64,000 bases of DNA from Kineococcus terrestris (lineage in GTDB: Bacteria > Actinomycetota > Actinomycetes > Actinomycetales > Kineococcaceae): the NCBI RefSeq assembly GCF_041020765.1, contig NZ_JBEUEJ010000008.1. One strand, 5' to 3'. Shown here piece after piece: positions 1 to 8,024 of the stretch (position 1 is the stretch's first letter; each line of letters starts with the position of its first letter). Under the pieces are notes generated by a model. The model was not told the DNA's origin. It saw only the letters and a list, made by a program, of their open reading frames with translations, and ran no database searches. The translations under genes were made by a program, and so were the position numbers.

Positions 1-55
<55 letters not shown>

Positions 56-63
56 CCCCGGTG

Positions 64-681
64 TCAGGACGCGGTGGCGGCCGACTCGTCGGCGGCGGCG
101 ACCTGCTCGTCGGCGGTGGTCCCGGCGGCGTCCGCCTCCTTGCGGCGACGGTCCTCGGCCTTGGCCTCGGCCTTCTTCTTGTGCGGCCCGATGACCATCA
201 CCATGTTGCGGCCGTCCTGGCGCGGCGAGCTCTCGACGCTGCCCAGGTCGGAGACGTCCTCCGCGAGGCGCTGCAGCAGCCGGAAGCCCATCTCGGGCCG
301 GGACTGCTCGCGCCCGCGGAACATGATCATCACCTTGACCTTGTCCCCCGCCTTGAGGAACCGCTCGACGTGGCCCTTCTTGGTGCCGTAGTCGTGCGGG
401 TCGATCTTCAGGCGGAAGCGGATCTCCTTGAGGATCGTGTTCGACTGGTTCTTGCGGGCTTCGCGGGCCTTCATGTCGGACTCGTACTTGAACTTGCCGA
501 AGTCCATGAGCTTGCAGACCGGGGGACGCGCCTGCGGGGCGACCTCGACCAGGTCGAGACCGGCCTCGTCGGCGAGCCGCAGCGCGTCCTCGACGCGCAC
601 GATCCCGACCTGTTCGCCGTTGGGGCCCACGAGCCGCACCTCGGGAACACGGATGCGGTCGTTGATGCGGGGCTCGCTGAT
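64..681 (-). CDS. infC: Translation initiation factor IF-3, probable AUC start
   Basis: IF-3 binds the 30S subunit, blocks premature 50S joining and proofreads the start codon and initiator tRNA. The 205-residue product has the N-terminal domain (ISEPRINDRIRVPEVRL, GLDLVEVAP, PPVCKLMDFGKFKYE), the linker helix and the C-terminal domain (DYGTKKGHVERFL, MFRGREQSRPE, DGRNMVMVIGP), then a charged Ala/Glu-rich tail of about 35 residues. No ATG, GTG or TTG lies where homologues begin. An AAGGAG ribosome site sits 6 nt before an ATC codon at 681-679, exactly at the conserved start. infC is the classical case of a non-canonical (AUU) start used for IF-3 autocontrol, so AUC is a reasonable reading. 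The open frame continues upstream to 897 but that part is low-complexity. Downstream rpmI/rplT lie outside the window. Confidence 0.95.
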   Translation of the reverse strand: MSEPRINDRIRVPEVRLVGPNGEQVGIVRVEDALRLADEAGLDLVEVAPQARPPVCKLMDFGKFKYESDMKAREARKNQSNTILKEIRFRLKIDPHDYGTKKGHVERFLKAGDKVKVMIMFRGREQSRPEMGFRLLQRLAEDVSDLGSVESSPRQDGRNMVMVIGPHKKKAEAKAEDRRRKEADAAGTTADEQVAAADESAATAS

Positions 682-727
682 GTGCTGCTCCTTCGTCGTT
701 CGTCGGGGGGCCGCCGGACACGAGGAA

Positions 728-757
728 GGCCCCCGCGCGCGGACGCGCACGGAGGCC
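728..757 (-). terminator. Hairpin in the infC leader (attenuator candidate)
   Basis: On the minus strand 757-744 pairs with 741-728 over about 13-14 bp, including two G-U pairs, around a very small loop, followed by TTCCTCG. It lies about 50 nt upstream of the infC ribosome site. IF-3 operon leaders in other bacteria carry attenuators, so a regulatory terminator is plausible. The short T stretch is weak support. Confidence 0.45.
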
Positions 758-972
758 TGCCTGATCCGGCGCCGGACGCGGATCACCCACGACGACGACG
801 CCTCGCCCGCCGTCCGGGGACGGCGAGCTGGACCGGGACCCGGCGGTGCGCTGCACCGCGGGTGGGAGGAGGCCTCCGCTTCGCGCTCCGGCCCCACGAA
901 CGCCGCCCGGGCCGCCGGAGCGGCCGCGGGACCGGTGACGTGAGCCGGTCGGTCACCTGCGAGGGTACCAGC

Positions 973-1398
973 ATGTCCTCACCCGATCCCACCGGCGACA
1001 CCCCGGGCAGCGTCCCGGGCGGACCCGCCGACGCCGCCGCCGCGGACGCCGCCGCGGACGCCACCGCCGCCGCCGACGCCGCCCGCGACATCGCCGAGGT
1101 GCCCGCCGCCGAGCTGGTCACCACCGCCTGCGTGCACCTGATGAGCGCCGCGGCCGTCAAGTGCGGCCTGGCCGAGGACGCCGAGGAGGCCGGGCACCTG
1201 GACCTGGCCGAGGCGCGGGTGCTCATCACCGCGCTGGCCGGGCTGGTGACGGCCGCCGCCCCCGAGATCGGCGACCGGCACGCGCGCCCCCTGCGCGACG
1301 GCCTGCGCTCGCTGCAGCTGGCGTTCCGCGAGGCCTCCGTCGTGCCCGACCCGCCGGGGCGGGGCCCCGGGGAGAAGTACACCGGCAGCGTCGTCTGA
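973..1398 (+). CDS. DUF1844 family protein
   Basis: This 141-residue protein has a Pro/Ala/Asp-rich N-terminus (residues 1-45). A helical core follows, with AAELVTTACVHLMSAAAVKCGL and then HLDLAEARVLITALAGLVTAA, as in DUF1844 proteins, which in actinobacteria commonly stand divergently beside infC as here. The start is the ATG at 973; the upstream frame is non-coding. The family has no established function. It carries no signal peptide or clear transmembrane segment, so it is probably cytoplasmic. Confidence 0.8.
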   Translation: MSSPDPTGDTPGSVPGGPADAAAADAAADATAAADAARDIAEVPAAELVTTACVHLMSAAAVKCGLAEDAEEAGHLDLAEARVLITALAGLVTAAAPEIGDRHARPLRDGLRSLQLAFREASVVPDPPGRGPGEKYTGSVV

Positions 1399-1593
1399 GC
1401 CCCGGGCCACCACGCGCCACCATGCGCCGCCGCGGGCCGGCGCGGGGGCGGGCGCGCCGCGGCGGGCCGGAGGTGGTTGAGTGCCGGACGACCACGGGCG
1501 CTCGGTCCGCCCCCGTGCGTCCGGGCCGCTCCGGGGCAGGGACAGGACGACAGAGCGACACCGCTGCAGACCGCGCACCACTGGAGGACCACC

Positions 1594-2160
1594 GTGACTC
1601 TCCCCACCAGCGACCTGGGCCTGCTGGCCCTGCGCCTCGGCGTCGGGGGCACCCTCGCCGCGCACGGCGCGCAGAAGCTGTTCGGCGCCTTCGGCGGCGG
1701 CGGCATCGAGGGCACCGCGGGCGCCATGCACGCCATGGGCTTCCGCCCCGGTCGCCAGAACGCGATCCTCGCCGGGCTGGGCGAGACGGCCGGCGGCGTG
1801 CTGCTGGCCGCCGGGCTGGCCACCCCGGTCGGCGGGGCGGCGACCGCGGCCACGATGGCCGCCGCCTCCACCGTCCACGTGCCCAACGGCTTCTGGGCGA
1901 CCTCCGGCGGGCTGGAGTACCCGGCCGTCCTCGGCCTGGCGGGCGCCTCGCTCGCCGTGGCGGGCCCGGGCCGCTACTCCCTGGACGCCGCCCTGGGCGG
2001 GCGCCTGAACAAGCCGTGGATGAGCGCGCTGGCGCTGCTGGGCGCCGGGCTGGGCGCCGCGCTGACGATCCGCAAGCGGCAGGCCGCCGTGGCGGCCGAG
2101 GCCGCCGAGCGGTCCGCGGACGCCCCGGCCGACTCCCCCGCCACACCCGTCGCCTCCTGA
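1594..2160 (+). CDS. DoxX family membrane protein
   Basis: This 188-residue protein has the DoxX pattern: a first helix LGLLALRLGVGGTLAAHGAQKLFG, then GGGIEGTAGAMHAMGF, and further hydrophobic segments near residues 62-88, 105-125 and 145-160. An Ala/Glu-rich cytoplasmic tail follows. DoxX-like proteins are small four-helix inner-membrane proteins linked in some bacteria to redox homeostasis; the exact role is unknown. The GTG at 1594 is chosen because GGAGG stands 7 nt before it and the family begins there. The gene stands alone, with a strong hairpin just after its stop. Confidence 0.8.
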   Translation: MTLPTSDLGLLALRLGVGGTLAAHGAQKLFGAFGGGGIEGTAGAMHAMGFRPGRQNAILAGLGETAGGVLLAAGLATPVGGAATAATMAAASTVHVPNGFWATSGGLEYPAVLGLAGASLAVAGPGRYSLDAALGGRLNKPWMSALALLGAGLGAALTIRKRQAAVAAEAAERSADAPADSPATPVAS

Positions 2161-2166
2161 GCGCGA

Positions 2167-2193
2167 GCGCCGGCCCGGTCCCCGGGCCGGCGC
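2167..2193. terminator. Perfect 12-bp hairpin between convergent genes
   Basis: 2167-2178 is perfectly complementary to 2182-2193 with a 3-nt loop. It lies between the plus-strand DoxX stop and the minus-strand SseB-like stop, and could end both transcripts. There is no T tract, as is common for high-GC actinobacterial terminators. Confidence 0.65.
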
Positions 2194-2209
2194 ACGGGCC
2201 CGCCGGACC

Positions 2210-3019
2210 TCAGGCGGGCAGGACCCGCAGCTCCAGGCTGTCCACCCGCGTCGCCACCTCCAGCACCGCCACCCGCCGGCCCACCTCGGCGGTCAGCTCG
2301 GCGAGGGCGGCCCGGTCCAGGCCGGGCGCGACGCCCAGCACCAGGCGCAGCTCGGCACCCTCGCCGGCCTCGCAGCGCACGCCCCGCAGCGCGGTCAGGT
2401 CGCCCAGGCCAGCGCGCAGCCCCTCGGCCACCTCCGGGTCGAACGGCGAGGGCGTCCACGCCTCCTGCCGGGCCAGCGCCCACAGCGCCGGGCGGCGCAC
2501 CACGAACGTCACGGGCCCGGCGGGGTCGAGGACGAGCGCCTCGCAGCGCTCCTGCACACCCGACAGGGCGGCGCGAGCCGCGTCCACGGGCACCGGGCGC
2601 GCGTCGGCGCGCCAGCGGCCCAGCGCCTCGACCGCGGTGAACAGCGGCAGGGCGCGCCGCCCGTCGGGGCGCGTCAGCAGGGCCAGCGCCATGTCGGCGC
2701 TCTTGTCGCCGGCCGGCCCGGCCGGCCGCGGGTCGGCCTCGCCGAGCACGGCGACGACGGGGGCGAAAAGGCGCGTGCCGGCCAGCGCGGCGACGACGGC
2801 CTGCTCCGCGCGCAGGCGCCCCGCGGGGTCGACCGCGGCACCCGCCGTCCCGCCGTCGAGCGCGGCCCACGCCCGCAGCGCGCCGGCCAGGAGCTCGTCG
2901 CGGCCGCCGTCGTCGGCGGCGAACGGGTTGGGCAGCAGCGTGCGCCCCGCCCACGGGACGCCGGCGGAGTCGGCGGGACCGGGTCCGGCGGGGTCCTGGG
3001 GGCGCTGGGGGCCGGTCAG
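2210..3019 (-). CDS. SseB-like protein, possible CUG start
   Basis: The product of about 269 residues has an SseB-like N-terminal domain (RTLLPNPFAADDGGRDELLAG; residues about 25-150, including AVLGEAD, DMALALLTRPDGRRALPLFTAVEAL and VPVDAARAALS). A C-terminal half of unclear fold ends LELRVLPA. SseB-type proteins of this kind often follow hisA in actinobacteria; their biochemical role is not established. Between the hisA stop and the conserved domain the frame has no ATG, GTG or TTG. The CTG overlapping the hisA TGA (CTGA) is the most likely start, which would couple translation to hisA. An upstream start inside hisA is the alternative. Confidence 0.75.
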   Translation of the reverse strand: MTGPQRPQDPAGPGPADSAGVPWAGRTLLPNPFAADDGGRDELLAGALRAWAALDGGTAGAAVDPAGRLRAEQAVVAALAGTRLFAPVVAVLGEADPRPAGPAGDKSADMALALLTRPDGRRALPLFTAVEALGRWRADARPVPVDAARAALSGVQERCEALVLDPAGPVTFVVRRPALWALARQEAWTPSPFDPEVAEGLRAGLGDLTALRGVRCEAGEGAELRLVLGVAPGLDRAALAELTAEVGRRVAVLEVATRVDSLELRVLPA

Positions 3020-3774
3020 GGCCGTCCCGCCACGTCCAGCGCCTCGGGCAGGGTGAACGCCTGCGCGTACAGCGCCTTGCCGACGATCGCGCCCTCCACG
3101 CCCACCGGGACCAGCTCGCGCAGGACGCGCAGGTCCTCCAGGCTCGACACGCCGCCGGAGGCGACGACGGGGGCGCTGGTGCGCGCGCACACCTCGCGCA
3201 GCAGGTCGGTGTTCGGCCCGCGCAGCGTGCCGTCCTTGGTCACGTCGGTGACGACGTAGCGCGAGCAGCCGTCGGCGTCCAGGCGGGCCAGGACCTCCCA
3301 CAGGTCCCCGCCCTCGCGGGTCCAGCCGCGCGCGGCCAGCGTGGTGCCGCGCACGTCCAGGCCCACCGCGATCCGGTCGCCGTGGCGGGCGATGGCCGCG
3401 CGGGTCCAGCCGGGGTCCTCCAGCGCCGCGGTGCCCAGGTTGACGCGGCGGCAGCCGGTGGCCAGCGCGGCCTCCAGGGAGGCGTCGTCGCGGATGCCGC
3501 CGGACAGCTCGACGGCCACGTCCAGGCGGCCGACGACCTCGGCGAGCAGCTCGCGGTTGGAGCCGCGGCCGAAGGCGGCGTCGAGGTCGACCAGGTGCAC
3601 CCACTCCGCGCCGGCCTCCTGCCAGGCCAGGGCGGCGTCCAGCGGCGAGCCGTAGAACGTCTCGCTGCCCGCCTCCCCCTGCACGAGGCGCACGGCCTGC
3701 CCGTCGGCGACGTCCACGGCGGGCAGCAGCTCGAGGCGGGCGGGGTTGTCGGTGGAGCGGGGCGCGTCGGTCAC
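3016..3774 (-). CDS. priA: Phosphoribosyl isomerase A (HisA/PriA type)
   Basis: This (beta/alpha)8 enzyme isomerises ProFAR to PRFAR in histidine synthesis. In actinobacteria the PriA form usually also does the TrpF reaction of tryptophan synthesis. The 252 residues show LLPAVDVADGQAVRL (catalytic Asp 21), VHLVDLDAAFGRG, ELSGGIRDD, the phosphate-binding RRVNLGTAAL, GLDVRG, the second catalytic Asp region VVTDVTKDGTLRGPN, and VVASGGVSS and EGAIVGKALY. That is full length. The start is the GTG at 3774. It lies 67 bp after hisH. Dual function is inferred from lineage; no trpF is visible here. Confidence 0.93.
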   Translation of the reverse strand: MTDAPRSTDNPARLELLPAVDVADGQAVRLVQGEAGSETFYGSPLDAALAWQEAGAEWVHLVDLDAAFGRGSNRELLAEVVGRLDVAVELSGGIRDDASLEAALATGCRRVNLGTAALEDPGWTRAAIARHGDRIAVGLDVRGTTLAARGWTREGGDLWEVLARLDADGCSRYVVTDVTKDGTLRGPNTDLLREVCARTSAPVVASGGVSSLEDLRVLRELVPVGVEGAIVGKALYAQAFTLPEALDVAGRP

Positions 3775-3841
3775 GGGGGGCCACTCTAGGGCGCCCCCCG
3801 GGCGGGGTCCGCGGCGCTCCCGACGGCCCCCCCCGGGCCGC

Positions 3842-4531
3842 TCAGCCCAGCGAGCGCACCCAGTTGCGCAGCAGCTGCGCGCCGGCGTCCCCGGACTTCT
3901 CCGGGTGGAACTGGGTGGCCGACAGGGGCCCGTTCTCCACCGCGGCCACGAACGGGGCGCCGTGCTCGGCCCACGTCACGCGCGGCGGTTCGACGAGACC
4001 GCCGGTGGTGTCCACCATCTCCCAGCGCTGCACGCCGTAGGAGTGCACGAAGTAGAACCGCTCGTCCTCCACGCCCTCGAAGAGCACCGAGCCCGCCGGC
4101 ACGTCGAGGGTGCTCCACCCCATGTGCGGCACGACGTCCGCGGGCAGGCGCTCGACGGCGCCCGGCCACTGGCCCAGGCCCCGCTCGTCCCCAGCACCGG
4201 GCTCGGTGGAGCGCTCGAACATCACCTGCAGGCCCACGCAGATGCCCAGCACGGGCCGCCCGCCCGCCAGGCGGCGGTCCACGACCTCCTCGCCGCCGAC
4301 GGCGCGCAGCCCCTCGGCGACGGCCGCGAAGGCGCCGACGCCGGGCACGACGAGGCCGTCGGCCTCCTGAGCGGCGCGCCTGTCGGCGGTCAGCTCCACG
4401 TCGGCGCCGACCCGCTCGAGGGCGCGGACCGCGGAGCGCACGTTGCCCGAGCCGTAGTCGAGGACGACGACCTTCCTGCCGGTCCTGCCACGGGTGGTGC
4501 TGGTGCTGCTGGAGCTGGTCACGCCGGTCAC
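3842..4531 (-). CDS. hisH: Imidazole glycerol phosphate synthase, glutaminase subunit
   Basis: HisH hydrolyses glutamine and channels ammonia to HisF, which makes imidazole glycerol phosphate and AICAR. The 229 residues form a class I glutamine amidotransferase: VVLDYGSGNVRS, GLVVPGVGAF (oxyanion region), nucleophile Cys98 in GICVGLQVM, and His209 and Glu211 in QFHPEKSG. A Ser/Thr-rich stretch of about 18 residues precedes the domain, so a later start is conceivable. The GTG start overlaps the hisB stop as GTGA, pointing to translational coupling. The partner hisF is not in the window. Confidence 0.95.
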   Translation of the reverse strand: MTGVTSSSSTSTTRGRTGRKVVVLDYGSGNVRSAVRALERVGADVELTADRRAAQEADGLVVPGVGAFAAVAEGLRAVGGEEVVDRRLAGGRPVLGICVGLQVMFERSTEPGAGDERGLGQWPGAVERLPADVVPHMGWSTLDVPAGSVLFEGVEDERFYFVHSYGVQRWEMVDTTGGLVEPPRVTWAEHGAPFVAAVENGPLSATQFHPEKSGDAGAQLLRNWVRSLG

Positions 4532-5127
4532 AACGCGCCCTTGGTCGACGGCACTCCCTGCACGCGCGGGTCGGGCTCGACGGCGTAGCGCAGGGCGCGC
4601 GCGAGCGCCTTGAACTGCGCCTCGACGACGTGGTGGGGGTCCCGGCCGGCCAGCACGCGCACGTGCAGGGCGATCTGGGCGTGGAAGGCGAAGCTCTCCA
4701 GCACGTGCCGGGTCAACGAGCCGGTGAAGTGCCCGCCGATGAGGTGCAGCTCCTGACCGGCCGGCTCGCCCGAGTGCACGCAGTACGGGCGGCCGGAGAC
4801 GTCGACGACGACGTGGGCCAGCGCCTCGTCCAGTGGGACGGTCGCGTCGGCGAAGCGGCGGATGCCGCTCTTGTCGCCCAGCGCCTGCCGGAACGCCTGC
4901 CCGAGGACGATGGCGGTGTCCTCGACGGTGTGGTGCACGTCGATGTGGGTGTCGCCCTTCGCGCGCACCGTCAGGTCGACGAGGGAGTGCTTGCCCAGCG
5001 CCGTCAGGACGTGGTCGTAGAACGGCACCGTCGTGTCGATGCTCGTGCGGCCCGTGCCGTCCAGGTCGAGCTCGACCAGGACGCTCGACTCCGAGGTCGT
5101 CCGCTCCACGCGCGCCGTGCGGCTCAC
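4528..5127 (-). CDS. hisB: Imidazoleglycerol-phosphate dehydratase
   Basis: HisB removes water from imidazole glycerol phosphate to give imidazole acetol phosphate. The 199-residue protein is the dehydratase alone, without the phosphatase domain of enterobacterial HisB. It carries the two metal-binding repeats of the family (THIDVHHTVEDTAIVLGQA and SFAFHAQIALHVRVLAGRDPHHVVEAQFKA) and IRRFADATVPLDEALA. The start GTG overlaps the hisC stop (GTGA) and its stop overlaps the hisH start, so hisC, hisB and hisH are tightly coupled. Confidence 0.96.
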   Translation of the reverse strand: MSRTARVERTTSESSVLVELDLDGTGRTSIDTTVPFYDHVLTALGKHSLVDLTVRAKGDTHIDVHHTVEDTAIVLGQAFRQALGDKSGIRRFADATVPLDEALAHVVVDVSGRPYCVHSGEPAGQELHLIGGHFTGSLTRHVLESFAFHAQIALHVRVLAGRDPHHVVEAQFKALARALRYAVEPDPRVQGVPSTKGAL

Positions 5128-6338
5128 CGCTGTCCTCCCGTGCTGTCCGCGAGCCGGCCCTCGGGCCGGCCCGTCACCTCGTCCAGGGCGTCCTGGAACG
5201 CCGTCATCTCCCGCTCCGTGCCCACGCTCACGCGCAGCCAGCCGTCCGGGCCGGTCTCGCGGATCAGGACGCCGCGCTCCAGCAACCCCCGCCACACCGC
5301 GTGCCGGTCGGCGAAGCGGCCGAACAGGACGAAGTTCGCGTCGCTGTCGGCGACCTGGCACCCCTTGCGCCGCAGCACGTCCACCGTCTCGTCGCGGCGC
5401 GCGCGCAGCTCGTCCACGCGGCCGAGCAGGAGCTGCGAGTGGGCCAGCGCCGTCCGGGCCACGGCCTGGGTCACCGCCGACAGGTGGTACGGCAGGCGGA
5501 CCACCCGGAGCGCGTCGACGAACGCGGTCGAGGCGGCCAGGTAGCCGACGCGGGCACCGGCCAGCGAGAACGCCTTGCTCATGGTGCGGCTGACCGCGAG
5601 GTTGCCGTGCTGCGGCAGCAGCTCCAGCGCGCTGGGCACCCCGGCGCGGCGGAACTCCCCGTACGCCTCGTCGACGACGACGACCCCGCCGCCGGGCAGC
5701 TCGCGCACGGCGTCGAGGACGGCCTCGACGGTGGCCAGCGGCAGGGCGGTGCCGGTGGGGTTGTTCGGGCTGGCCAGCAGCACCACCGACGGGCGGTGCC
5801 GGGCGACCTGCTCGCGCACGTGCGCGACGTCGAGGGTGAAGTCCTCCGCGCGCCGGCCCGCGACCCAGCGGGTGAGGGTGTCGCGCGCGTACTCCGGGTA
5901 CATGGAGTAGGTGGGCGCGAAGCTGAGCGCCGTGCGGCCGGGACCGCCGAACGCCTGCAGCACGTGCAGCATGACCTCGTTGGAGCCGTTGGCGGCCCAC
6001 ACCTGCTCGGGCACGAGCTCGGCGCCGGACTCGGTGCGCAGGAACGCGGCCAGGTCGGCGCGCAGGTCGAGGAACTCCCGGTCGGGGTAGCGGTTCAGGC
6101 CGGTGGCCGCGCGCGCCACGGCGGCCGCCACGTCGTCCACGACGACCTGCGGGACGGGGTGCGGGTTCTCGTTGACGTTGAGGACGACGGGCACGTCCAG
6201 CTGCGGGGCGCCGTACGGCTCCTCCCCGCGCAGGTCGTCGCGCAGGGGCAGGTCGGCCAGGGTCGTGGCCGCCGCGGGCGCCGGCGAGGTGCCGGTGCCC
6301 GGGCCGGTGGGCGCGCCCGGCGAGGTGTCGGTCGTCAC
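5124..6338 (-). CDS. hisC: Histidinol-phosphate aminotransferase
   Basis: This PLP-dependent fold-type I aminotransferase converts imidazole acetol phosphate and glutamate to histidinol phosphate. The 404 residues include NVNENPHPVP, LNRYPDREFLDLR, WAANGSNEVMLHVLQAFGGPG, ASPNNPTGT, VVVDEAYGEF and the Schiff-base lysine K255 in SRTMSKAFSLAGARVGYL. The first ~28 residues are a Thr/Pro/Ala-rich extension. It heads the hisC-hisB-hisH group, about 50 bp after the hydroxyacid dehydrogenase gene. Confidence 0.95.
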   Translation of the reverse strand: MTTDTSPGAPTGPGTGTSPAPAAATTLADLPLRDDLRGEEPYGAPQLDVPVVLNVNENPHPVPQVVVDDVAAAVARAATGLNRYPDREFLDLRADLAAFLRTESGAELVPEQVWAANGSNEVMLHVLQAFGGPGRTALSFAPTYSMYPEYARDTLTRWVAGRRAEDFTLDVAHVREQVARHRPSVVLLASPNNPTGTALPLATVEAVLDAVRELPGGGVVVVDEAYGEFRRAGVPSALELLPQHGNLAVSRTMSKAFSLAGARVGYLAASTAFVDALRVVRLPYHLSAVTQAVARTALAHSQLLLGRVDELRARRDETVDVLRRKGCQVADSDANFVLFGRFADRHAVWRGLLERGVLIRETGPDGWLRVSVGTEREMTAFQDALDEVTGRPEGRLADSTGGQR

Positions 6339-6389
6339 GGCGCCAGTCTCCCAGACCGCGCGGCGCCCCAGGGACGGCCGGGGCGGCGC

Positions 6390-7370
6390 TCACGCGCCGG
6401 CGTCACCGCTCCCGCGCAGCGCCCCCGGGTTGAGCACGTGCGGGCTGCCGCGCCCGGACAGGACGTCGACGACGTTCTGCACGGTGCGCCGCTTCAGCTC
6501 GCCGTAGGACTCCTCGGTGTACCAGGCCAGGTGCGGGGTGAGGACCACCTGGTCCAGCTCGGTGAGGGGGTGCCCGGCCGGCAGCGGCTCGGTCTCGAAG
6601 ACGTCCAGGCCCGCCCCGTGCAGCCGGCCCGCGCGCAGCGCCTCGACGAGGGCGCCGGTGTCGACGACCCCGCCGCGGCTGGTGTTGACGAGGACGGCGT
6701 CCGGGCCGAGCAGGGCGAGCTCCGAGGCGCCCAGCAGGTGGTGGGTGGCCGGGGTCAGCGGCACGTGCACCGACACCACGTGCGCGCGCCGCAGCAGCTG
6801 CGCCAGCTCGACGACCTCCACGCCCGCGACCGTGGTCCCGGGCTCGTGGCGGGCGTCCACGCCGAGGACCCGGTAGCCCAGACCGGCGGCCTTGCGGGCG
6901 GTCGCCGCGCCGATGAGGCCGAGGCCGAGGACGCCGAAGACGCGGCCGCCGAACCCGTGCAGGGGACGGACCGCCTCCAGGCCGCCCGTGCCCGCGCGCA
7001 CGCCGCGGTCCATCCACGGGATGCGCCGCGCGGCGGCCAGCGCGAGGGCGATCGCGTGGTCGGAGACGGCCTCGGTGCCGTAGTCGGGCACGTTGCACAC
7101 CGCGACCCCGCGCGCGGTGCACGCCTCGACGTCGACCGTGTCCACGCCGACGCCGTAGCGCCCGACGGCCCGCACGGTGGGCAGGGCGTCCAGGAGGGCG
7201 GCGTCGATCCGCGCGTACTGCACGACGAGGCCGTCCGCGCCGGCGGCCTGCTCGGCCAGCTCGGCGGGGCTGCTCGCCCGGGCGACGACGAGCTCGGCGC
7301 CCGCGGCGGCGGCGACCTCGCGCTCGGGCTCGACCGAGTCCTGGTCGATGTCGGTGATGACGATCCGCAC
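6390..7370 (-). CDS. D-2-hydroxyacid dehydrogenase (CtBP/SerA-like)
   Basis: The 326 residues form an NAD-dependent D-isomer-specific 2-hydroxyacid dehydrogenase. The substrate domain has VVQYARIDAALLDALP and VGRYGVGVDTVDVEA. The Rossmann motif is VFGVLGLGLIGAATARKA. Catalytic Arg lies in LVNTSRGGVVDT, Glu in GLDVFETEPLP and His in VVLTPHLAWYTEES. The Tyr-Gly-Val-Gly-Val-Asp stretch and C-terminal pattern resemble the C-terminal-binding-protein subgroup more than true SerA, and it lacks the SerA ACT domain. The substrate is unknown. It lies inside the histidine gene group, but no role in histidine synthesis is known for this family. Confidence 0.85.
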   Translation of the reverse strand: MRIVITDIDQDSVEPEREVAAAAGAELVVARASSPAELAEQAAGADGLVVQYARIDAALLDALPTVRAVGRYGVGVDTVDVEACTARGVAVCNVPDYGTEAVSDHAIALALAAARRIPWMDRGVRAGTGGLEAVRPLHGFGGRVFGVLGLGLIGAATARKAAGLGYRVLGVDARHEPGTTVAGVEVVELAQLLRRAHVVSVHVPLTPATHHLLGASELALLGPDAVLVNTSRGGVVDTGALVEALRAGRLHGAGLDVFETEPLPAGHPLTELDQVVLTPHLAWYTEESYGELKRRTVQNVVDVLSGRGSPHVLNPGALRGSGDAGA

Positions 7371-7460
7371 GGGTCCTCCGGCCGCTCGACGGGCGCCGGC
7401 CGGGGTGCGCCGGCGCGGGACCAGCCTCCCGCAGGACGGCGCCGGAGCGCCCGCCGGGGC

Positions 7461-8024
7461 TCAGCCCTCCCGGCGGCCCTTGAACAGCTTCCAGAACGCG
7501 CCGGCCTTGGAGCCGTCGCCGCCGGCGACGCCGCCGGCCTCGGCCGGGTCGAGGGAGCCGAGGACGAGCCGCTGCACCGTGTCCGGCCACACCGACAGGA
7601 GCAGCCCCGCGCGCGGGTCCTCCCCGCGCTGCCCGTCGCGCCAGGTCTGCCCGTCGATGGACTCCTCGCCGCGCAGCAGCAGGACCAGCTCGGCGCCGCG
7701 CAGCACGGTGGACAGGGCCTCGGCGTCCCGCTCGCCCGTGGCGGGGTCCTGGGCCACGAGCGCGCAGCCCAGGCCGCGCACGGGCACGACCCAGGCGTGC
7801 ACGTCGGCGAGGGTGCACACCTCGGCCAGCTTGCGGGCGTTGGTGGCGGGCACGACGAGCACGGCGGCCTTCGGCGGCTTCGGGCCGAACTCGCGGGCGA
7901 ACTCCTCGTCGAGGGCGTCGAGGTCGAACGACTCCCCCTCCGGCAGGTCCGGCAGGTCGGGGTGCTCGCGGTCCCCGGGGCCGCCGGGGCCGCCGGGGGT
8001 CCCGTCCCGCTCGTCGCCGCTCAC
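7461..8024 (-). CDS. Conserved hypothetical protein coupled to hisD
   Basis: I do not recognise this 187-residue protein. It has an acidic Pro/Gly-rich N-terminus (residues 1-45), then a predicted alpha/beta core with KAAVLVVPATNARKLAEVCTLADVHAWVVPVRGLGCALVA, AELVLLLRGEESIDGQTW, and LLLSVWPDTVQRLVLGSLDP. It ends in a basic helix GAFWKLFKGRREG. No signal peptide or transmembrane helix is seen. Its GTG start overlaps the hisD stop (GTGA), so it is co-translated with hisD. Codon use is like its neighbours. Confidence 0.75.
   Translation of the reverse strand: MSGDERDGTPGGPGGPGDREHPDLPDLPEGESFDLDALDEEFAREFGPKPPKAAVLVVPATNARKLAEVCTLADVHAWVVPVRGLGCALVAQDPATGERDAEALSTVLRGAELVLLLRGEESIDGQTWRDGQRGEDPRAGLLLSVWPDTVQRLVLGSLDPAEAGGVAGGDGSKAGAFWKLFKGRREG

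Noticed and set aside
61..1398. Upstream extension of the DUF1844 frame to position 61
   Set aside because: The first 300 codons lie antisense to infC; the conserved domain starts at the ATG at 973.
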